Positions 11,703 to 22,619 of a stretch of 64,000 nucleotides of DNA are shown here, piece after piece. Each line of letters opens with the position of its first letter. Within the stretch, counting starts at the first letter, position 1. A program made the translations under genes and the position numbers. The stretch is taken from positions 2,790,001 through 2,854,000 of the forward strand of contig CM059625.1 of assembly GCA_030435675.1 (NCBI GenBank). The letters are read 5' to 3'. Under the pieces are notes generated by a model. The model was not told the DNA's origin, did not search any database, and saw only the letters and a program-made list of their open reading frames with translations. This DNA comes from Steinernema hermaphroditum (Eukaryota; Nematoda; Chromadorea; Rhabditida; Steinernematidae).

Positions 11703-12237
11703 TTAGGACTGGTTATTGGTTGTAGCAGGGTTGGGAGTGCTTGTAGACGGTTGACGAGGGGTAAGTATTCCCATATCCTCCTTCCTGTATGGGCCATGGA
11801 CGGTGACTTCAAAGTTTTTGATAGGCAGCGAATGGGCCGATGTCGTGGGCGCTGCGGAAGCAGTCGGCTGCTGCAACACAACCTCAACTTCAGGTTCAGG
11901 TGAAGCGGTCATCTCCGGGCTCGGCGTGGTCGCAGGGTTCGCAGGCGGTTGAACGCCATTCTGTTCAGCCGCAGGGGTGGGCCTAAAAGGGGTTCCATGA
12001 CTTCGACAACTCATCGATTCCTTACTGGTGACTTCGGCAACAGATAGCCTGCCAGATCTTGTGGCACCAGGTGACGCGGACGGCTACTGGATCCATGCCT
12101 AAAAGTGAGATTGGAAAACTCTTCCCCAGGAAAGAAAAGACGAAGGCCGCGCAACGTTCAACTCGAAAACGTTTCCTCATCGCGCAGAGCCTACCAAGAT
12201 GCCGACATTCCCACATAGAAAACTGAGAAAGGCTCAT
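11703..12237 (-). CDS. Orphan protein B of a tandem paralogue pair
   Basis: Proposed exons are 12237-12195, 12098-12026 and 11982-11703, 131 residues, in phase. The last intron is 43 bases and sits at the same codon as in the gene at 10459. The conserved block reads RVTWCHKIWQAICCRSHQ. A long Pro/Ala/Thr/Glu-rich linker follows, then IKNFEVTVHGPYRKEDMGIL and ...ATTNNQS-stop. The first intron (96 bases) is open in frame, so it may be coding. No family recognised. The low-complexity linker suggests a disordered region. Confidence 0.55.
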
Positions 12238-12743
12238 TTGCGTCAAGCACTCGTGCGCCGAATAAGTTGATTATCGCCCGGGAGGTTGGTTGACGTCTTT
12301 CGGACACAAAGCTGTATGAAGACACAACCGCAGAACGCTGCCATGAGTATGACATTTTAAGTCAGGAACGTGAAAGTCAAGTCAAGGAATCAACTCGTTT
12401 CGAAAGAAAAGCAGTCATGCGGTTTTTTCAACCAATGTCTTTCCACGTCCTCTGTCGCCATAATCATCTGCTCTGTTTTGTCCCCGTTGTTATGCCTGTT
12501 TTGCTGGTGCTTCTTAGACTCAGATAAAGAAAGCATAACACTGGCCGGAACGAATTAGCAACGGACGACAACTGGAGAAGTTGAGGGTTAGGAGGCCTTC
12601 TTATTCTGAGGCACGAAAGTGGGCGGGTCTTCAATGAAGACCGCCCTCTCCAGAAGGGTATGTGTAAAGTTGTTTTGTAAAGTTGTTTTGAAAAGCAAAG
12701 AAAGTGAAAGAGACTTCAAGACTTACTGAATGATGACTTTATT

Positions 12744-13031
12744 TCATGAATCAAAAACATGACGCCAATTAATAGACATACAGAGAATGTTTGACAAACG
12801 AAGGGCGAACCAGTCGGTGGTGGCGTGCTTCACGGTATGTTGGAATCGTCGAGCCTCTGGAATCGGCGAACTTCTCCTTGTCGGGACGTTTGGCGCGAGC
12901 ACAAAGACTTCTTCGAAGCTCGCATGTGCCTCGTTGTTCGAACAGGGGGTCACTCCCATGCTTCTATGCAGAAACTCAGATGTCCGCGCCTCCAGCCGAC
13001 TCAAAGTCGTCTGCAAATGTCCTATAATCAT
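12744..13031 (-). CDS. Possible small orphan gene
   Basis: A 95-codon minus-strand frame, MIIGHLQTTLSRLEARTSEF..., ends ...SINWRHVFDS, with AATAAA directly after the stop. TTTGCAG inside the fifth to seventh codons could be a splice acceptor, in which case the protein begins elsewhere and the exon starts at TTLSRLEAR. Plus-strand frames overlap here, but none has splice or polyadenylation support. No family recognised. Confidence 0.3.
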   Translation of the reverse strand: MIIGHLQTTLSRLEARTSEFLHRSMGVTPCSNNEAHASFEEVFVLAPNVPTRRSSPIPEARRFQHTVKHATTDWFALRLSNILCMSINWRHVFDS

Positions 13032-13049
13032 CGCTTAACACCTCCTGTG

Positions 13050-14240
13050 GCGGCGAAACTAATGTGTTCGAGTCTACTAGTCTCAGCAGCCAAAGCCAGA
13101 GGACCTTTCATTCTTTACATCCAAAAAGCAGCCAAATCGACTCCAAAATCTATCAAGACCAGCTTCTATAGGGAGAAGTGATAAGATTCGCCCAAGAACC
13201 CTTCGAGAACCAGCAAGCCTGGGCCCAGGCGCATGAATCCAAATCATTGATGGGGGTCACGAAGCAGGTTTGCACCAAGTTGGGTTGGGTGAACATAGAG
13301 CGCGGAATTTAGAGCGCAATCTCTAATCACTAGGTAGAAGCCTAAACTGCAAGAGAGCAATGCTTGACGATTAGGCAGTGTGCAAGAATGAAAATGATGA
13401 CTGCTTCGACCTTCGACCTTCACCCAGCCCCAAGTTGTAGTTGATACCATTCATACTCGAACGGCCGTTCATCCAACGTATAAAGTCGACAACGTAATAC
13501 ATGACCTTTAGCGCTATCAGACATTTCTCTGTTGGCACTGACATTACGAAGTAAAAGAGGAATCTAATACTGCAACGTTATCTTGAAAAGGCGTAAAGCT
13601 AGGAATTGATATGGATTGTAGTAATGTCGATAAGTGCGGCTGCTTTTGAGCACTTTTTTAAAGAATGAATGCAACAAGTGCAGGACTTGCCTGCACAACA
13701 CAAATGAGCTAAAATTGCCGACTTTTCCGAAGCTTAATCCTACGCTCGTTGGTGAATCATCATATCCTGCAATTTAAAATAATTGCTTTTTTTGTTGAGG
13801 ACGGCAACATTAGACGGAACTACTACTACTGTATGTCTCGAACAAGAAGTTTCACATGGGGCTACAGTATCCTGAAGAGAGCTATGCTGGCAAGGCTCTA
13901 ATTTACTGTCTTCCAGCAGGCGAGCCAGTTGTGAAAAACCATAGGTCCATAAAAAGGTCCATAGGTCCCCGGTATTTAAAGATCCATCTCAAAGTGATTA
14001 GAGTCATGAACTTCCGTCAAAATCGAGATACATGTGCGAGTTGAACCTCATATAGACAGAGGCACAGCCATTCAGCCATCGGAGAATGTGAACCACAGTT
14101 AAATTACTTTTTTGTTCTCAGGTTTGGGGCCGAAGGACACTCTGTAATACACCGAGTCCTAATCTCGATGCTATGTAGGTATATAACCCCGTGAAGCCGC
14201 TTTTATGACAGAACTAGATATCACATTCGAGAAGCAACAA
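13050..14240. other. No gene seen
   Basis: No supported exon, RNA gene or repeat beyond a local reiteration of ATAGGTCC near 13942-13970. Confidence 0.45.
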
Positions 14241-14244
14241 GAAA

Positions 14245-14472
14245 CTATGCTTCTCGCAGTATAAATGGAGATGGCCGTTGAAAAATAATCGCTCTTATGT
14301 CATTGTCCTTTGGCCGATGAAAGATCGTTCGTGCGACAGACTTGACTATGATCAGCAAACGTCTTTCTACAGCTTCTCCGAAAACAAAGTAGCCACTGAT
14401 CCACAGCAACATCGCAACCACGGCCACCAATACCATCGCGACTTCATTATTCATGTTCTCAGTTTCCATCAT
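14245..14472 (-). CDS. Small single-pass membrane protein, orphan
   Basis: A 75-codon single-exon frame. GGTTTTAG lies directly before GATATGATG, so a (trans-)splice acceptor fixes the start at MMETENMNNEVA. Residues 11-32 (VAMVLVAVVAMLLWISGYFVFG) form one membrane segment. It is followed by a basic, hydrophobic stretch (ERRLLIIVKSVARTIFHR) and a tail ending SPFILREA. By the positive-inside rule the C-terminus is cytoplasmic. No family recognised. It has the same strand, size and layout as neighbouring orphan genes. Confidence 0.5.
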   Translation of the reverse strand: MMETENMNNEVAMVLVAVVAMLLWISGYFVFGEAVERRLLIIVKSVARTIFHRPKDNDIRAIIFQRPSPFILREA

Positions 14473-15142
14473 ATCCTAAAACCTCGATAGCAAGATAACG
14501 AAGAATACAAAGTCATACTCCGTAGTGGATCGAGCAGAGCTGTCAAAAATTGAAGGAATGCTGTATGGCGGGGCCTGATAAAATCTGAAAATACGAGCTC
14601 TTGTTGATGCTCTGAAGCTGTTGGTTTAAATTCACAATCATTCTGAACAAAGCTCGGAAGAGAGGGAAGGACGCAATGTGTGAAACGAGTGCACGATGTA
14701 AGGTGCCTAATTAGTATTTGCCACTTTCGAAACGCTTCCTGCGTCATACACAAGGCATTTTCGTTCTCTGGGGTACACCGGTCGCGTGACATATACCTAA
14801 ACGTTAACTTGCCATGCGTTTCATGCGCCTTGGCACCACTACAACCAGAATTTTGTTTTGTGATTCATTTCCATCACTGGTTAGCGGTGATCGCCATCGT
14901 GTATTTGATGTAGCAAAAACTGATTTTTTGAATTTTTTGAAAAAAAAAATCGTTGAGAACAGCCGCATTTAACCTGAATCTCTCATCACTTGCTCTGTTC
15001 TCGTAGGAAGACGTTGTCAATGCTGAATGCGCGCGTCGTGTGTCCGCGGCAGTTTGCGTGACTATATTTATATGAAGACCGGTTGATATCTTTATTTTCT
15101 TGAAGTTACATGTAAAATACTAATGTCGTGTTCGCTTTTCAG

Positions 15143-15660
15143 ATGATGCGCTTTGAAGGTAATACATCTCATAGCGCTGTTCGCGCTCTTATCGGTTGCC
15201 ACTTGTGAGTGTTATTTTCTCGTTCTGATTTCATGAATCGTTATTTTTAGGTATATCGTACAGCAAGGTTTTGCTCAGTGAAGTGCAAGTCATTAAGCGT
15301 ATACAACCGCTCGAAGATGAAATCCCAGTTCGCAAATCAAATGTGTCGGAGCTAGCGGCTACAGTCGGTTTACATAAAAGAATGTTCAATGCTACAAGCG
15401 CAGTTCGGATGGTATCGATGTGCAATGGGATTGCAAAGCTGATATTCCGAAGAAATACAGATTTGGACAGGTATCGATTTCAGTACACTGTCATATTGTA
15501 TGAATTCCGCTATTGCAGATATCGGTTTCATGTGAAGGATTTAATCACCCTGATTCTCTATTGTGTTTGTGCCAAAAGTCGGCAAAAGGAGCAATTCAGC
15601 TCTGTCGAACGCTCTGCGTGGAAATGCATTTTAGTTGTTTATCTGATTCCATATTAATCA
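15143..15660 (+). pseudogene. SARAF-like copy 1, broken
   Basis: SARAF (TMEM66) is an ER membrane protein that slows store-operated calcium entry. This copy keeps the hydrophobic leader exon (15143-15204), the KVLLSEVQVIKRIQPLE exon (from 15251) and the core YKRSSDGIDVQWDCKADIPK. Relative to copy 2 it lacks four bases between the two halves of that exon, which shifts the frame. A deletion also joins CEGFNHP directly to the last exon. It cannot encode the full luminal domain in one frame. Confidence 0.8.
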
Positions 15661-16618
15661 GTTCTACCAAACTCTGCAACTGTTTAGCAAGCCATTGCAG
15701 CGAAAGACGATTTTACGAAGATTCTTGAGCGAAGGCGCCTTATAGATGTTGAGCAAGAAATTTCAAATGGCGGACGTCAAGCGTTTCGATGAAACAGTGA
15801 CAACAGGACGAGCATCGGAGAAATGTCCTAATCATTGAAATATTTCTGGCTGGGAATACTGGGCTGTCATCGGTGATAACGGTTATTGCTAATACGCGCT
15901 TGTTGCTGATAGGAACCGCGCCTGGTTTCAGAATGACGGGCGATGCTTTCTGATGGCAGTCATTTTATTTAGTTTCTGCAAGAATAGGGAGTGTTGAGAA
16001 TAACGTTGTTTAGTGAGGAGTCGAAGTGCTTGCTGGGAAATCTTTTACATAGTGATTATTGCTATAATGGTTTCTGTAATTGACGACAATGGTTTGTTAT
16101 TGCTTGCTAACGCGCGTTTCCCAATTAGACATTGCCGTGTGGCTTGAAGTGCTGTTGTCTACGAGCTTCGTTCGTGCTAATCTGTTTGCAAGTGTTTTTC
16201 CATGTGATATTCTGCGGTGTTTAATGCTGATTGCAGGATGAGTTACACAATTTAAGGAAATTGAATTCCAGCAAACCAGTACGACGGTTCAGGAAACAAC
16301 TAATTGACTGTTTGACTGTGAATGCTTCTTCTTGAGTGTGCTCAATTGTAACCAATGTTAGCGGTGACCGCCACCGTGTGTTTGATGTTCACCAATGACG
16401 TCATAGCAAAACTGATTGCTATTTTGAGAAAATCATTGAGAACACCTGAATTTAACCTGAATGCGATTGTAATCTCTCATCACTTGCTCTGTTCTCCTTA
16501 CAAGAAGATGTTGTCAATGCTGAATGCGCGCGTCGTGTGGCCGCGGCTGTGTGCGCGACTGTATTTATCGTTTTCTTGAAGTTGCATGTAAAATACTAAT
16601 GTCGTGTTCGCTTTTCAG

Positions 16619-17212
16619 ATGATGCGCTTTGAAGGTAATACATCTCATAGCGCTGTTCGCGCTCTTATCGGTTGCCACTTGTGAGTGTTATTTTCTCGTT
16701 CTGATTTCATGAATCGTTATTTTTAGGTATATCGTACAGCAAGGTTTTGCTCAGTGAAGTGCAAGTCATTAAGCGTATACAACCGCTCGAAGAGGACATC
16801 CCAGTCCGCAAATCAAGTGTGTCGGATGTAGCGGACGCCTGCGATCGGTTTCCACCAAGGAGTGTTCAATGCTACAAGCGCGGTTCGGATGGTATCGATG
16901 TGCAGTGGGAATGCAAAGCTGATATTCCGAAGAAGTACAGATTTGGACAGGTATCGATTTCAGTACACTGTCATATTGTATGAATTCCGCTATTGCAGAT
17001 ATCGGTTTCATGTGAAGGATTTGATCACCCTGGCGATCCCTACGTGTTACATGGCTCATGTGGTGTAAGATCGCACGTCTCAACTGTTTGTCTAACAACA
17101 ACATTAATTTCAGCTTGAGTTCTCTATTGTGTTTGTGCCAAAAGTCGGCAAAAGGAGCAATTCAGCTCTGTCGAACGCTCTGCATGGAAATGCATTTGAG
17201 TTGTTTATCTGA
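16619..17212 (+). pseudogene. SARAF-like copy 2, most complete luminal domain
   Basis: Exons 16619-16680, 16727-16950, 16999-17064 and 17114-17212. In frame from exon 2 they read ISYSKVLLSEVQVIKR..., VQCYKRGSDGIDVQWECK, then ISVSCEGFDHPGDPYVLHGS. This matches the SARAF luminal domain order (KVLL.., VQC..G.DG.DVQWEC, VSCEG.., YVL.GSCGLEY). Two oddities argue against a working gene. The leader exon is hydrophobic only in a frame with TGA right at its acceptor. The last exon (LEFSIVFVPKVGKR...) lacks the membrane segment found in copy 3. It could still be expressed with an unseen start. Confidence 0.75.
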
Positions 17213-18192
17213 TTCCATATTAATCATCCATCTTAGTTCTAGCAAACTCTGCAACTGTTTAGCAAGCCATTGCAGCGCAAGACGATTTTACGAAGATTCT
17301 TGAGCGAACGCGCCTTCTAGATGTTGAGCAAGAACTTTCGAATGGTGGACGTCAGGATGAAATGTTTCGATGAAACAGTGATAACAGGACGAGCATCGGA
17401 GAAATGTCCTAATCATTGAAATATTTCTGGCTGGGAATACTTTCATCGGCGATAACGGTTATTGCTAATACGCGCTTGTTGCTGATAGGAACTTTTTGAT
17501 GGCAGTCATTTTATTTAGTTTCTGCAAGAATGGAGAGTGTTCAGAATAACGTTTTTTAGTGAGGAGTTGAAGTGCTTACTGGGAAATCTTTTACATAGTG
17601 ATTATTGCTATAATGGTTTCTGTAATTGACGACAATGGTTTGTTATTGCTTGCTAACGCGCGTTTCCCAATTAGACATTGCCGTGTGGCTTGAAGTGCTG
17701 TTGTCTACGAGCTTCGTTCGTGCTAATCTGTTTGCAAGTGTTTTTCCATGTGATATTCTGCGGTGTTTAATGCTGATTGCAGGATGAGTTACACAATTTA
17801 AGGAATGAATTCCAGCAAACCAGTACGACGGTTCAGGAAACAACTAATTGACTGTTTGATTGTGAATGTTTCTTCTTGAGTGTGCTCAATTGTAACCAAT
17901 GTTAGCGGTGAGCGCCACCGTGTGTTTGATGTTCACCAATGACGTCATAGCAAAACTGATTGCTATTTTGAGAAAATCATTGAGAACAACTGAATTTAAC
18001 CTGAATGCGATTGTAATCTCTCATCACTTGCTCTGTTCTCCTTACAAGAAGATGTTGTCAATGCTGAATGCGCGCGTCGTGTGGCCGCGGCTGTGTGCGC
18101 GACTGTATTTATCGTGAGGCCCTGTTGATATCTTTATTTTCTTGAAGTTACATGTCAACATGTCAAATATTAATGTTGTGTTCGCTTTTCAG

Positions 18193-18847
18193 ATGATGCG
18201 CTTTGAAGGTAATACATCTCATAGCGCTGTTCGCGCTCTTATCGGTTGCCACTTGTGAGTGTTGTTTTCTCGTTCTGATTTCATGAATCGTTATTTTTAG
18301 GTATATCGTACGGCAAGGTTTTGCTCAGTGAAGTGCAAGTCATTAAGCGTATACAACCGCTCGAAGATGAAATCCCAGCTCGCCAATCAACTGTGTCGGA
18401 GGTAGCGCCTACAATCGGTTTACACCGAAGAGTATTCAATGCTGATATGCCGAAAAAGTACAGATTTGGAACAGGTATCGATTTCAGTACACTGCCATAT
18501 TGTATGACTTTTGCGATTGCAGATATCGGTGCTATGCGATGGATTTGATCATCCTGGCGACCCCTACGTGTTGCATGGATCATGCGGTGTAAGATCACAC
18601 TTCTCGATTGCTTGTCTTGCAACAGCATTAATTTCAGCTTGAGTATAATCTTGAATACAACGACGATTACAAATCAAGCGACTTCAGTGACAGTGTTCTC
18701 TTCTGTATCGTTCTGATGCTGTTCGCTTTCTACGTTTTGTGTGTATTTATGTGCGGACCCGTGAACTCCGTTGAACTCTCCAATCTTCGACCCAACGTTG
18801 CCCAAAAACTTTCCTGTTATGCTCAGGCACTCTTCATTATGAGATGA
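18193..18847 (+). pseudogene. SARAF-like copy 3, with membrane exon but deleted core
   Basis: The leader exon is 18193-18254 and exon 2 begins at 18301. A four-base shift and an internal deletion remove the block from CYKRGSDGID to WECKA. The third exon still reads ISVLCDGFDHPGDPYVLHGS. The last exon (18638-18847) starts LEYNLEYNDDYKSSDFSDSV and carries one membrane segment (LFCIVLMLFAFYVLCVFMCG), as in SARAF after GSCGLEY. Its stop touches the stop of the convergent gene at 18848. No copy alone holds every part. Confidence 0.8.
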
Positions 18848-19970
18848 TCACTTCCTCATAGGCTCTTTTGTGCTAGTGGATGCTCCATGATAGTTGCGCA
18901 GTTTGTTGCCGCACACATCGCGCCAGCGGCACAAATCCATAAACACCGCGTTGTTTCTTTTATCCACGCCTTCGCTCTCCTCTCGCTTCTTCTGAGCCCA
19001 CCTGCACAAAGCAACAAGCAAATATATATGTATTGACACGGATGAATAAGGTCATTCAAGGGCAAGGTTGCGGAACTACATCACGAGAATTTGGTGTTCC
19101 AGATAGGTTGGGCCGGTAGGGAGGTTTCCTCCTGGTTTGGTGTTCGCTTCGAGGTCGCGAATTATACGGCGTTTCCTGCAATTTAAGGTCTAGAATTGCG
19201 TTAGCAAGCAAAGGAAATCTGAAGTTACACTGGCAAGAGGCGAAAAAATCCATCCACCAGACAACCTTCACGGTTCTCACCAGGCAACCTGACCAGGCAA
19301 CGTTCAAGTTACCACCGGAGCATCCGCTGTTTAAATCGCTTTCCAAGGGATTTTGTTACGTACATAAAGCCGCCTTGGCCGTTCAGTTTGGCCTCGATCG
19401 TCCCTGGACCGGAGATCTTTATCGTCTCCCATTGCTTTTTCAGCGATTTAAACCGTTCCCCTTTAAATGTTCTGCGAATTCGACCGTCCCAGTGGATTTG
19501 AACTATCACCGTACCACTCGCCGCCAGGCTGATTTCTGCGAAGGGCTCCATACCTGATGGTTTGCTGGAGATCCCAAAGAAATCTTTGAAAGGGGATATG
19601 GTTAAAAGCAAGGGGATGACTGAATGCGCCAAAAGGGACGGTTGAAATTTCAAAGGGTATGGCGGTAACGGCTTTATGCCGATGCACAACAATGACAAGG
19701 AACATGCACAACTTATAAGTCTAATAGAGGGCTAATCTAGTGCCTATATGGTGCATACTCTACTCCGCTGTCCTATTCTTGTTTAAACCCAATTTTTCTC
19801 GTTTACCTCATCTCCGCCATTCGCTTGTGGCAGTAGAGTGCGATCAACAGAGCGAAATCTAGCAGGAGGACCACGATCGCGACGATCCAGAAGTCGTCAC
19901 CCGGCTCGCCGTTCTTTTGTGAGATCGCTGACGTACTGGACTCGATCAAAGAGTCGAGACTTGCTGACAT
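18848..19970 (-). CDS. Single-pass membrane protein, orphan, four exons
   Basis: Exons 19970-19807, 19564-19313, 19175-19080 and 19001-18848 close in phase at every junction and give 221 residues. Start: TTTCAG lies two bases before ATG. MSASLDSLIESS... is followed by a membrane segment at residues about 27-46 (FWIVAIVVLLLDFALLIALY), then HKRMAEM and a basic region (RIRRTFKGERFKSLKKQW, KISGPGTIEAKLNGQGG). The last exon reads WAQKKREESEGVDKRNNAVF and ends ...KEPMRK. With no signal peptide, the short N-terminus is probably outside and the long basic tail cytoplasmic. No family recognised. Exon 3 has an alternative frame, but only this one is consistent with both neighbours. Confidence 0.7.
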
Positions 19971-20049
19971 GTCTGAAATTATGGTTCAAAGAGCAGATGT
20001 CCTGCAATGTCGAAATACATGCAGTTCCCGAGCCGCTGGTACGCGGTAA

Positions 20050-20844
20050 TGAGTGAATTAGCGCCGATCTTACTAAACATGGAAATAATTATCGGAGAAA
20101 TTATGCGCAATCCGATTGCGCCTTCGCACTTATTACACTTTGCAAGCAACAAGGCATAGTGACAAGCGAGGGAACGGCATCTTTGCCTTCCAGTAAGCGC
20201 GAATAGTTGCTCCCCTCTGGTTAATTACATGATACAAAATAGCGCCTCAACGATCGGCGCGACAGCGTACAAATCGACGTTCCGTATTCTGATATGTATC
20301 TTTATTTTTGTTAGCATTTAGAAGCGGAAAGCGCGAAAAGGAGCCCCCCGAAGTCAATAGCACAATCAGCGCTCACAATGAGACCACCTCTTGCTTATAA
20401 TAAGCGTCGATCCGTCTATGCCATTGTGTTGTTGAAAGAGCGCACGTTTACTACGTCACATGATTCTATTCAGCATTTGTAATAATGGAAGCGACCTCTC
20501 CAAATACAAAAACGAAAATATCGTTTCAGTAATGGCCGGCTTTGTTGTGGGCTTGTTAAAATGGAGGCAAATGCAGGTGAGCGTTAGAGTCCAGCAGGTG
20601 TTGAATATGCGTGACACACGCAAAATGGAACGGCACGATAGTAGCCACCCGCCGGAACGTCCAAAACTTTATGACAAGTAGCGAGCTGCGGCCGCTCGAC
20701 GAGCTTCAAATCGAAAACACTATTTGCGCCTGCTACCTGTTTTTGTATCACAAAACGAGAGTCACCGATGGAGCTCAACGGGTGAGGCTGTGTGTGGAAA
20801 ACGGCATCATAACATAAGCCTCTCCAAGTGACTGTAGAAACCGG
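20050..20844. other. No gene seen
   Basis: Short overlapping frames on both strands, without splice or homology support. Confidence 0.4.
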
Positions 20845-21045
20845 CGTCATGACATCACAAAGTCAGCCTTCAATCATCTCGTTGTGGGACCCAAAAATCT
20901 GATGCAATTGCACTGAAAACGACGGAACGAGCGCACGAAGTTCGCATGTTCGCGCGTCGTTTTCAACGCGTTGGATCAGATTTTGGGTCCCGCAACGAGG
21001 TGATTGAAGGCCGATTTTGTGATCGAAAAAAACAGAGTAAACGCG
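20845..21045. mobile_element. Short non-autonomous Harbinger-type element (MITE)
   Basis: Inverted ends share CTTCAATCATCTCGTTG, GGGACCCAAAAATCTGAT and ACCCAAAATCTGATCCAACG with the ends of the autonomous element at 28917-32402. The interior is two facing copies of GAAAACGACG(G/C)... with only a short spacer. The right end is complete to AACAGAGTA. The outer 25-30 bases of the left end are missing or replaced, so it may no longer be mobile. Confidence 0.75.
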
Positions 21046-21149
21046 CGCATGAAATTGCCAACATGTTGGCAACTAGAATTCTAGACCGTGCTGTCTTGAA
21101 ACATCTTAGAACATATATAGGCTGTAAGAAGCTGGCAGGATGAACTAGG

Positions 21150-21715
21150 CCGTACTACAGCTATAGGGTTACTCTTCGGGCTTTCGGGCTACCGACAACG
21201 ATGATCAAGAACGTCTCAGCACGAAGTGACCTCTCCAAGCGACCGGTCGCTCAATTCATTTATGAAAGAGCGAATGCAGCACCACCCAACTAATCACAAA
21301 AAAAGAACAGAAAGCGCATGTGCCAATAATGACAACGTGACCGTCCGATTACCCATAACCTCAAGAACACCTGCGTTGCTAGCATTTACTGCACATTCTG
21401 CAAACTTTGCAGCTGCGAATATCATTTCGTATTAATGGCCCATATGCGAAGTAAGAATCAGAATCACCTATTTGCTTCCGGAGCATGATGTAGTAAATTA
21501 TGACTTTTTTATCGCTGTTTTCTTTTTTAAACACAGCTTGAATGGTTCGTCTGATTGGACGGGACCGCCACCAAATGTCGGTCGAAGTCCAAGCTTTAGG
21601 GAATAGGAAGGTCCTCCCTTTCCTTCCAAAAACGAATACAGCCGTTTAAATAAAGCATTCTCGAGCCGTGGACTTCCTTGTGACGTGCATTTGAATCGAA
21701 CTTCTCAGCCATAAG
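21150..21715. other. No gene seen
   Basis: No supported exon or repeat. Confidence 0.4.
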
Positions 21716-21989
21716 TACTCAAAGACTCGACGAAGCACTACCACCATCATCTACTAGAGCTTCTGCTCGTTCTCCCGTAATCCCACCCGCATCCACCGCC
21801 ATGGTCGTCGCCTCTTGTCCCTCCACGTTCTCCAGAAAGCGCCCGAGACTCGGCTTCACAACCGTGGGGCTTGTACAGCGACAGTCCGGAAATGAACCGT
21901 GGGGCATGTACATCGATGGCTCTTGGTCGGGCCGAATTCAGTCCGCATCGCCCTACGGAACGAACTCGTGCCAGCTGTGGAAGCAAACC

Positions 21990-22510
21990 TGTTTCGGCGT
22001 GACTTCCGTGTAGGACGCCACTCTTTTCAGCTTCGAAAGAGGTACTTCCATTACTTTCTTCGCTTTGCTGCGTTTGTGAAACCCCTCAATACATTTACAA
22101 CGGTGTTTTCCATGCAATGATTCCCCTGTTTGAAATGATCTTTGCTGACCTCTGACGTTAGATTCCGCTTGCTGCATGACGTCTGACCTCTCAGGCACGC
22201 GTCTTTCTTCAATTTCCGCGCAGACAGTCGTTTGAACTGGCGACGGTCTCAGCGCGATTTGCAGAGACGGTAGTTCGTATGTTCTGTTTTGGGATGAGGG
22301 GCGAAATTTGTCGGTAACTTCTTCATCTTTCATCGTTTCTTCATCGTTCATGCAAGTTGTCTTGCGTTCTTTTTCTGATGAAGTATCTTGCCTTTTCGAG
22401 CTGAGTACTTTTGCTTTGTGTAGCCAACTTTTATGAACAGATGGTTGCTCAACAGAATCTGCCGCGTCAAAATGAGCCGTGACTGTCAGAATGCTCTCCT
22501 CGCAGAGTTG
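21990..22510 (-). CDS. Charged orphan protein, partial model
   Basis: A long open minus-strand frame, with the first ATG at 22351 (MNDEETMKDEEVTDKF...). It stays open upstream to about 22500 (...SWLHKAKVLSSKRQDTSSEK) and ends at a CAG/GTTTGC donor after SYTEVTPKQ. The protein is rich in charged residues and lacks membrane segments. Downstream (21719-21910) a second frame, KPSLGRFLENVEGQEATTMA ending ...GGSASSSL, is a likely last exon, but I could not find an acceptor that keeps phase. It is divergent from the gene at 22620, about 100 bases away, so the two may share a promoter. No family recognised. Confidence 0.4.
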
Positions 22511-22619
22511 TTAGAAAAGGGATTAATTTGGAATTAAGCGTTGAACGGTTAGCTGCAGATTTGTATGTTAGCTTCGCGAGAGATTTTTTGACGAATACAA
22601 TAATCACTTTTCATTTCAG

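Larger units (their letters stand above)
14875..18847 (+). repeat. Tandem triplication of a SARAF-like gene unit
   Basis: Three direct copies, about 14875-16352, 16353-17896 and 17897-18847, each begin with GTTAGCGGTGA and CGCCA(C/T)CGTGT. Each carries the upstream flank, exons and the following intergenic sequence. Units 1 and 2 are nearly identical over long stretches; unit 3 is shorter because it ends with the proper 3' exon. The three gene copies are listed separately. Confidence 0.9.

Noticed and set aside
12787..13181. Plus-strand frames opposite the 12744 candidate
   Set aside because: Three overlapping frames without support; the minus-strand frame has AATAAA at its stop.
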